A stretch of 48,703 nucleotides of DNA from Planctomycetaceae bacterium (lineage in GTDB: Bacteria > Planctomycetota > Planctomycetia > Planctomycetales > Planctomycetaceae), in NCBI GenBank assembly GCA_020426345.1, contig JAGQQE010000006.1, positions 1 to 48,703 of the forward strand, written 5' to 3'. Shown piece by piece: positions 43,506 to 48,703 of this stretch (position 1 is the stretch's first letter; each line of letters starts with the position of its first letter). The notes beneath the pieces were generated by a model. It did no database searches, had not been told where the DNA came from, and saw only the letters and a program-made list of their open reading frames with translations. The translations under genes were made by a program, and so were the position numbers.

Positions 43506-43976
43506 ATGAGTAATCAGGAAATCGACATTTCATCGTCACGAGTTCTGATTGCGGACGATATTCAGCAGAACCGCGAGCTACTGGAAGCTTACCTCGCAGA
43601 CGAAGGGTACGATATCCTGATGGCCAATGACGGTCATCAAGCCATGCAAATGGTTGACGAACACCAGCCCGACTTGATTTTGCTAGACATCATGATGCCT
43701 CGCATGAGTGGCTACGAAGTGTGTGCTCAATTAAAAGCGGACCCGTCTCGACGCGCAATTCCGGTCCTGATTGTCACCGCATTAAATGAAATGGGAGATA
43801 TCGAAAAGGCTGTTGAAGCAGGATGCGATGATTTCCTTACAAAACCAGTGAACCGGCTTGAATTGCGAACTCGCGTGAAGTCGTTGCTTCGCGTGCGACA
43901 TTTGGCGAATGAACGGGACCGATTGCTTGCATATCTCGAGGAAATGGAGCATCGCGTTCTGAATGAACGGTCCTAG
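43506..43976 (+). CDS. stand-alone response-regulator receiver protein
   Basis: Predicted 156-aa protein with one CheY-like receiver domain: acidic pair Asp17-Asp18 (VLIADD), phospho-accepting Asp61 (LILLDIMMPRMSGYEV), Thr91 (LIVTAL) and Lys113 (FLTKPV). All key residues are intact. The last 35 residues (RVRHLANERDRLLAYLEEMEHRVL) look like a short coiled coil with no output domain, so it may act by protein contact or dimerise. Upstream a TATACT at 43382-43387 may be a -10 element. No histidine kinase is adjacent; the one at 34611 is the only candidate in the window. Confidence 0.94.
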   Translation: MSNQEIDISSSRVLIADDIQQNRELLEAYLADEGYDILMANDGHQAMQMVDEHQPDLILLDIMMPRMSGYEVCAQLKADPSRRAIPVLIVTALNEMGDIEKAVEAGCDDFLTKPVNRLELRTRVKSLLRVRHLANERDRLLAYLEEMEHRVLNERS

Positions 43977-44339
43977 AAGATTTCGCCGGTGAACTCTTGC
44001 AGCGTTTCTTTTCAAAGACGTTTTAATTGTCCCGGCTATCACCGGAATTTCCGGAGACGACCTTCACTTTGGCTTCGAGGCGAAAAGACAAACAGCGACG
44101 AGGAAGATGCCTTGTGAAATCAGGGATTGGGTTGGTCACCACGCGGAACGGCATTTCCGGGGCCTCTGAAAGTCGCGACGGAAATCGTTTTGTAGCTCGA
44201 CAGGACCCGGGCGTCGGAAAGATGCCTCCCTGAATCAATTCATCTGACTTTCTTGAGATCGTTGAAATCTTTTCAACGCCTGTCGTGCTGCAAATTCAGA
44301 CGTTAGCTAATACTCAAACAGAATCGAACTCATTGCTCC
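43977..44339. other. 363-base gap before rlmI-like gene, with two palindromic elements
   Basis: No gene is supported. CCGGAATTTCCGG (44042-44054) is symmetrical about one base, and CGTTGAA/TTCAACG (44260-44278) form a 7-bp stem with a 5-base loop about 60 bases before the methyltransferase start. The latter could be an operator or a leader hairpin. Confidence 0.4.
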
Positions 44340-45638
44340 ATGTCCGATGCTCAACCGAAGGCTGGTAATGAACTGCCGTCAGCCCCGTCATTGCCGACGG
44401 AGTTCAACATCCCTGCTACTTTGCCTGTTGCGTACCTGCAGCCTCGCCGAGCCCAGCCATTTTTCGGGCGACATCCATGGGTGTTTCCGGGGGCGATTCG
44501 CGGGTTTGAAGACGGCGCCGGGAGTCCAGTTTCAGAAGACTCAATTCTTCCCGGCACACCTGTCCGTCTCCTGACGTCAGAAGGGAAGTTTATTGCGACC
44601 GGGCTCCACAACAACAACAGCAGAATTCGATTGCGTCTGTACACTTGGAACGAAGCCGAGATGCTGGCCGGAGACTTCTGGAAACAAAAAATTGAAACTG
44701 CGATTGCCGCTCGACGCGATCATTTTGACTTAGCCAGTGATCGAACAGGTTGCCGCCTTGTGTTCAGTGAATCGGATCAGTTATCCGGACTGACGGTTGA
44801 TTGGTACGCCGGTTTTGCACTTGTGCAGTTTACCAGTCTGGCTCTTTATCAGCATCGGAAACTGATTATCGACGCCCTTCAGTCGTGCACTGACCCCCGC
44901 GGTATCTGGCTCCGCACGGAGAAAGGAATGCGCGAGGCAGAAGGACTGGAAGCTGTCGATGGGCTGATCGCAGGGCAGGAACCGCCACGTCCTCTGTTCA
45001 TCGAAGAGCACGGTGTTCAGTATGGGGTCGATGTTCAGCAGGGGCAAAAAACCGGCTGTTTTCTCGATCAACGCGACAATCGATTGGCAGTGAGCCGTTT
45101 TACCAGGAACGCAAAGGTCCTGGACGCCTTCTGTTTCTCGGGAGGGTTCGGTATCACCGCCTTAAAATGTGGCGGTGCTGCAAATGTACTTGGGATTGAT
45201 TCTTCCGACGCTGCGATCACTCTGGCAGCAGCCAACGCAGAACTGAATGGCGTTGCGGGGCATTGCCGCTGGATGAAAGCGGATGTCAAAAATGCTCTCG
45301 AAGAATTAGCGGGGCAGGGCACAACCTTCGATGTCGTCATTCTGGACCCACCTCGCATGGCTCGAACCCGCGGTGGGATCGAACGAGCATTGAATGGCTA
45401 TCTGCGTCTGAACATGCAGGGGATGCAAGTACTGAAACCTGGTGGGATTCTTGTCACATGCAGCTGTTCCGGGCTGGTTGCGCGGGAAGAATTTCGAGAA
45501 ATGCTTGCAGAGGCCTCCCGTCAAAGTCGGCGGGCCGTGCAGATATTGGAAACGCATGGTCAACCAATGGACCATCCGGTAATGCCGACCTGCCCGGAAA
45601 CTGAATATCTGAAAGTTTTCATCTGCCGCGTTTTGTAA
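44340..45638 (+). CDS. rlmI: class I SAM-dependent rRNA methyltransferase (RlmI-like)
   Basis: Predicted 432-aa cytoplasmic enzyme of the RlmI family, which makes m5C at position 1962 of 23S rRNA in E. coli. After about 40 extra residues comes a PUA-like domain (FFGRHPWVFPGAIRGFEDG). The middle linker holds DVQQGQKTGCFLDQRDNR, diagnostic for the family. The Rossmann methyltransferase domain (about 255-430) has VLDAFCFSGGFGITAL for SAM binding, VLGIDSS, and the catalytic region DVVILDPPRMARTRGG followed by TCSCSGLV, with the Cys nucleophile region of m5C enzymes. The symbol is by homology; related planctomycete proteins may modify a different site. Confidence 0.9.
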   Translation: MSDAQPKAGNELPSAPSLPTEFNIPATLPVAYLQPRRAQPFFGRHPWVFPGAIRGFEDGAGSPVSEDSILPGTPVRLLTSEGKFIATGLHNNNSRIRLRLYTWNEAEMLAGDFWKQKIETAIAARRDHFDLASDRTGCRLVFSESDQLSGLTVDWYAGFALVQFTSLALYQHRKLIIDALQSCTDPRGIWLRTEKGMREAEGLEAVDGLIAGQEPPRPLFIEEHGVQYGVDVQQGQKTGCFLDQRDNRLAVSRFTRNAKVLDAFCFSGGFGITALKCGGAANVLGIDSSDAAITLAAANAELNGVAGHCRWMKADVKNALEELAGQGTTFDVVILDPPRMARTRGGIERALNGYLRLNMQGMQVLKPGGILVTCSCSGLVAREEFREMLAEASRQSRRAVQILETHGQPMDHPVMPTCPETEYLKVFICRVL

Positions 45639-45656
45639 TTTGTCCCGGCAGCCGAA

Positions 45657-47024
45657 CTATTGCTGTGAAGGTGTTTTGATTTGTCGGGACACCACAGCAT
45701 CCAGTTCACTCAATCCTCGGGTAGCGTCAACTTCATAGAATCCTGCGTGATAGTGCGCTATCGTGCCGTCTCGCCCAATGACAATCCAAAGCGGCAGGTT
45801 GCCATTGGCGTCTCGTGGATCACCGAGAGCACGAAGGAGTGACCCGTCGTCGTAACCGATGGGATAGGTGATGTTCATGAATTCGGCCAGTTTCCGAGCC
45901 GCCCGTTTACCGCGAGACACTCCATCAGCCGTTTGCAGGTCCGCGCCGACGGCAACACCCACGACCTGAACTCCAAGCTTCTTTCGCTGATTGAATAAGA
46001 AGTCCAGATAGCCTGTCTGGCCATACGGCTCCGCGAGCGGCTGGTCTTTGTAGTCCCAAAAGTGCAGGATGACGATTCGCCCCTGCAGATCCTGAGAATC
46101 CAGGGTTCCACCTGAGACAACGTTGAGCGAAAAGTCGGGGGCACGGGAGTTCAGTATCTCTCCGGCTCTCATCGTGGACGCCGCAATTCGCGTTTTTTCG
46201 GATTTCAGGCTGGATGTCAGTCGAAGTACAAGTTCCTGAAGTGGCGTGCCCTCAGAAAGCTGATGAAGTGTGGGTTGCACCTGAGCAGTCAGATCCGCCT
46301 GGCGTGGTGAGAGTTGTTTTAGCTGGGTATCCGGTCTTCGACCGAGGTTTTTCTGAAGTTGCAGCAGGAGTTCCATGACATTCCGTGTCCTGGCGGCGAT
46401 CTCCTGCGGGAGTGTCGTCTGCCTGGTTTGGCGGATCTTCAGCAGAAACCGGTCCCCGCGGCCCATGAAAACATCTGCTTCAGCCTGCCACAACACTCCG
46501 GTGCTTCTGTCGACAAGTAATGACTGCTTTCTGCCCCGCTTCTCCGACGCTTCGATGAACCAACAGTCCTGCCCGGCTTCTCGACGAGGTTCCAAAATAG
46601 TGAGTTTCCATCCGTCAATCTCCCAAGAGGTGCCGATCCCGGCGTCATTCGGCAACTGCACATGAAGAAATGGCAGAGAAATGGAGTAGTCGTGACCGTC
46701 GTAGTTGTAAACAATATGTGGAACAGGGCCAGAGGATTCGCTTCCCGTATTGAGCCTGCCAAAACTTTCCGGCCATCCGCACCCAGCCCCGGCGTCATCG
46801 AGGACATGGAAGAAACTGTTTTCGGCGGAATTCAAAAGGGATGATTCGAAGCGACGAATGATGTCTCCGTCTCCGCGCCCTTGTAACAGTGTTCCACTGA
46901 ATCGAAACAGAAATTGATCCGAGGCTGGTTCATCGGCCTCAGCAATTTGTGACGACGTCACCAGTGAAAATGTGACCAGTGAAAATATCACCAGGGAGTG
47001 TGTCAGAAACGCAGTCAATCTCAT
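45657..47024 (-). CDS. exported protein with TlpA-like domain lacking the redox cysteines
   Basis: Predicted 455-aa protein. The ATG at 47024 is chosen because CAGGA lies about 4 bases upstream and a signal peptide follows (about 1-30, ending QIAEA). About 35-205 is a beta-rich region of unknown family. A helical linker rich in Gln and Leu (about 210-285) precedes a TlpA/AhpC-type thioredoxin fold (about 290-450): RAPDFSLNVVSGG, then IVILHFWDYKDQPLAEP where active TlpA proteins have WCXXC, and later LPLWIVIGRDGTIAHYHAG with the cis-Pro. With no Cys pair at the active site it probably binds or scaffolds rather than catalyses thiol exchange. It ends 18 bases from rlmI, convergent. Confidence 0.85.
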   Translation of the reverse strand: MRLTAFLTHSLVIFSLVTFSLVTSSQIAEADEPASDQFLFRFSGTLLQGRGDGDIIRRFESSLLNSAENSFFHVLDDAGAGCGWPESFGRLNTGSESSGPVPHIVYNYDGHDYSISLPFLHVQLPNDAGIGTSWEIDGWKLTILEPRREAGQDCWFIEASEKRGRKQSLLVDRSTGVLWQAEADVFMGRGDRFLLKIRQTRQTTLPQEIAARTRNVMELLLQLQKNLGRRPDTQLKQLSPRQADLTAQVQPTLHQLSEGTPLQELVLRLTSSLKSEKTRIAASTMRAGEILNSRAPDFSLNVVSGGTLDSQDLQGRIVILHFWDYKDQPLAEPYGQTGYLDFLFNQRKKLGVQVVGVAVGADLQTADGVSRGKRAARKLAEFMNITYPIGYDDGSLLRALGDPRDANGNLPLWIVIGRDGTIAHYHAGFYEVDATRGLSELDAVVSRQIKTPSQQ

Positions 47025-47570
47025 GAGTCCTGCAAACGTTCGACGTCGATCCGCACGGACGCTTAAACCATCGTGATTCAAATCCAACACTCTTGTAACT
47101 CCGGTCCAGGGACTGATTCTCGAGGTCTTGCAGGGGCTTCAGGCGTGAAACGGGTTCCTGCGCTTCAGGGTGAAGTCGGGAAGAAACGGATTCTCAGACA
47201 AATCCTGAGGCGTTTCTCGCTGCAACACGTGTTGTATTCTGGCAACAGATCGATACAAGAGTCGTCCAGTGCCGATTCTGTGTGCCGAAAAATAATGGTG
47301 GGACTATCTCAGATCGAACTCCGACACACAATTGCAGGTGTTCAGAATTATGCTCTTGCAAGAGGCTCAGTCATGCGGTGGGATTCAAAAAAAAACAAAG
47401 GCTCATTACGCTTCACTGTTGCATTCTGTCTCGCAGATGCCTTCGATTGACATCAGGCTTGCAAACGTTTGCGGCGGCGGGCCGCTGCTCCGCGCACTGC
47501 GAAAAGAAGTAAACATCATATTCATAAGAACCAGCCAGACGAATGAAGCTGTCAGCTGAGGAGTTTAGTC
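47025..47570. other. 546-base divergent intergenic region
   Basis: Lies between the TlpA-like gene (minus) and the kinase (plus). I see no gene: short frames on both strands are without family features. It contains a perfect 12-base palindrome (described separately), a CTCAG/CTGAG hairpin at about 47195-47211, a run of nine A at about 47389, and an isolated TTGACA (47447-47452) without a matching -10. Confidence 0.4.
47223..47234. promoter_or_regulatory. 12-base perfect palindrome, possible operator
   Basis: CAACACGTGTTG reads the same on both strands and lies about 200 bases before the TlpA-like gene and 340 bases before the kinase gene. A symmetrical site of this length is typical of dimeric regulators, but no copy elsewhere in the window supports it. 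Confidence 0.3.
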
Positions 47571-48703
47571 GTGTCTGATGCACAAAATAAAGTTGGCACT
47601 TACGAGCTGAAGAACTGCATTGCCAGTGGTAAGACAACCCAGATTTGGGAGGTGACGGAGAACGGGACGCTCTCGTTTGCGATGAAGTTGATGCTGGAAG
47701 ATGCCCGGAAGAAGCCCGAAGAAAAGGCAATCCTTAAGCACGAGTTCAAGGTCGGGAAAAGCTTCGACCACCCATCCGTGATCCGGTTTCACAAGATTGA
47801 AGTCAGCCGCGATCACGCGTTCTTTATTATGGACTTTTTCCGTGCGCCCAGCATGAAGGTTCAGATTGCGACAAATCTGCCTGACGTGCAGAGTCGATTT
47901 GCCAGGATCGCTGAATCGATCTGCACTGCGATGACGCATGTCCATGAAAAGGGGTGGCTGCATCGGGATATCAAGCCGGAGAATATTCTGGTGAACAAGA
48001 CCGGAGAAACTCGCGTCGTCGACTTCTCCCTGGCGTCAAAAATTGCAAAAGGGCTTGGGAAGCTGGTTGGGGGCAAATCAAAGATTATTCAGGGCACAAG
48101 GACATATATCGCTCCGGAAGTAATTATGCGAAAGCATGTCGATGAAAGGACTGATATATATAGCCTTGGTGTTACGCTGTTTGAGCTTGCTACGGGTGTG
48201 CCACCTTTCGCGGGCCTGGATCCCAATGATTTGCTGAAGAAACACTTGTCGGAGGCACCAGCACCCCCTTCGGCAATTAACAGCAATGTAACTCCCGAGC
48301 TGGATCAGGTGTTATTGAAAATGATTGCCAAGAAACCTTCCGATCGATACGCAGATATGCGTGAAGTTCAGACAGCCCTGAAGGCTGTGCGTTGCTTTAA
48401 AGAAGACCCGGCTGAGTTGTATGGACGCTCTATTCGCGAAGCGAAGGAACAGGAAACGCTGAGTGTTGATAAACGACTCGACAGTCGTGCAGACGCGGAC
48501 CGGACTGCGATGGGCGTCGCGGCTCCTGCTAAACCGACGAAAGGTAAGCGAAAAACGGCGGCGATCGGGAAACTGGATCCTGTCGTGAAAAAAGGTGCTC
48601 CGGCGGGTCATCCAGGGCAGCAGCAACCGGGAATGCCTCAGCCAATGATGGCACCTCCGATGATGATGCCCCCGATGATGATGCCTCAGCCAATGATGAT
48701 GCC
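47571..48703 (+). CDS. Ser/Thr protein kinase with DFS motif (3' end outside the window)
   Basis: Partial; 377 codons are visible and the frame is open at the window end. GTG at 47571 is the start, with GAGGAG (47558-47563) 7 bases before it. The kinase domain covers about 10-275: the usual glycine loop is degenerate (IASGKTTQIWEV, one Gly), Lys39 is in FAMKL, HRDIKPEN (131-138) is intact, but the metal-binding motif reads DFS (151-153) in place of DFG; YIAPEV and DERTDIYSLGV follow. Beyond about residue 290 there are basic stretches and, from about 340, a Pro/Gln/Met repeat (PQPMMAPPMMMPP) encoded by reiterated atgatg units. No N-terminal planctomycete segment is present, unlike the kinase at 40678. 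Activity is plausible since the catalytic Asp and Lys remain. Confidence 0.9.
   Translation, partial: MSDAQNKVGTYELKNCIASGKTTQIWEVTENGTLSFAMKLMLEDARKKPEEKAILKHEFKVGKSFDHPSVIRFHKIEVSRDHAFFIMDFFRAPSMKVQIATNLPDVQSRFARIAESICTAMTHVHEKGWLHRDIKPENILVNKTGETRVVDFSLASKIAKGLGKLVGGKSKIIQGTRTYIAPEVIMRKHVDERTDIYSLGVTLFELATGVPPFAGLDPNDLLKKHLSEAPAPPSAINSNVTPELDQVLLKMIAKKPSDRYADMREVQTALKAVRCFKEDPAELYGRSIREAKEQETLSVDKRLDSRADADRTAMGVAAPAKPTKGKRKTAAIGKLDPVVKKGAPAGHPGQQQPGMPQPMMAPPMMMPPMMMPQPMMM

Overview
The window is a chromosomal segment from a planctomycete, most likely class Planctomycetia. The evidence is the protein families it carries: two DUF1559 prepilin-like proteins with [11 protein letters not shown] leaders, a PSCyt1/DUF1549/DUF1553 cytochrome protein next to a DUF1501 protein, a formylglycine sulfatase, a redoxin-cytochrome-copper monooxygenase fusion, DUF1559-associated lipoproteins, and a Ser/Thr kinase with the planctomycete-type N-terminal 'WQNDKLLQG' segment. 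Base composition looks moderately GC-rich. I see no rRNA, intact tRNA, CRISPR array, insertion sequence or phage module. Genus cannot be given.

Layout. 1-3.3 kb: a two-gene cassette (DUF1559 pseudopilin + small carboxypeptidase-regulatory-like lipoprotein) present twice in tandem, closed by a lipoprotein. 3.4-4.2 kb: inositol-monophosphatase family enzyme. 4.3-14.7 kb: two overlapping giant genes for unrecognised envelope proteins (1152 and 2298 aa). The second looks like two units fused end to end, with a buried signal peptide and an in-frame GTG at the junction, so the locus reads as three units of about 1150 aa. 14.9-22.4 kb: redoxin/cytochrome/copper-monooxygenase protein, convergently overlapping a sulfatase, which diverges from the PSCyt/DUF1553-DUF1501 pair. 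22.5-26.1 kb: alpha/beta hydrolase, pabB, thioredoxin/YHS protein. 26.9-31.7 kb: rho, tgt and purA, with a perfect palindromic terminator between rho and tgt and a terminator-like hairpin in the purA leader. 32.3-36.5 kb: signalling genes (LuxR-type regulator, PP2C phosphatase, membrane histidine kinase) and a 62-aa membrane protein. 37.2-40.7 kb: cysteine-rich HEAT-like exported protein and an integral-membrane glycosyltransferase-like protein. 40.7-48.7 kb: Ser/Thr kinase, membrane glutaredoxin-like protein, stand-alone receiver protein, RlmI-type methyltransferase, a TlpA-fold protein without its cysteines, and a second Ser/Thr kinase (DFS instead of DFG) running off the end.

How they fit together. 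Housekeeping genes (rho, tgt, purA, pabB, rlmI) are scattered among planctomycete envelope, extracellular-degradation and phosphosignalling genes. Two Ser/Thr kinases, one PP2C phosphatase, one histidine kinase and one receiver protein within 16 kb suggest a signalling-rich neighbourhood, but none of them form an obvious two-gene kinase-partner operon. The best candidate for something undescribed is the 10-kb giant-protein locus; the cysteine-rich HEAT protein and the purA leader hairpin come next. All functional calls come from reading motifs by eye; no database search was run.
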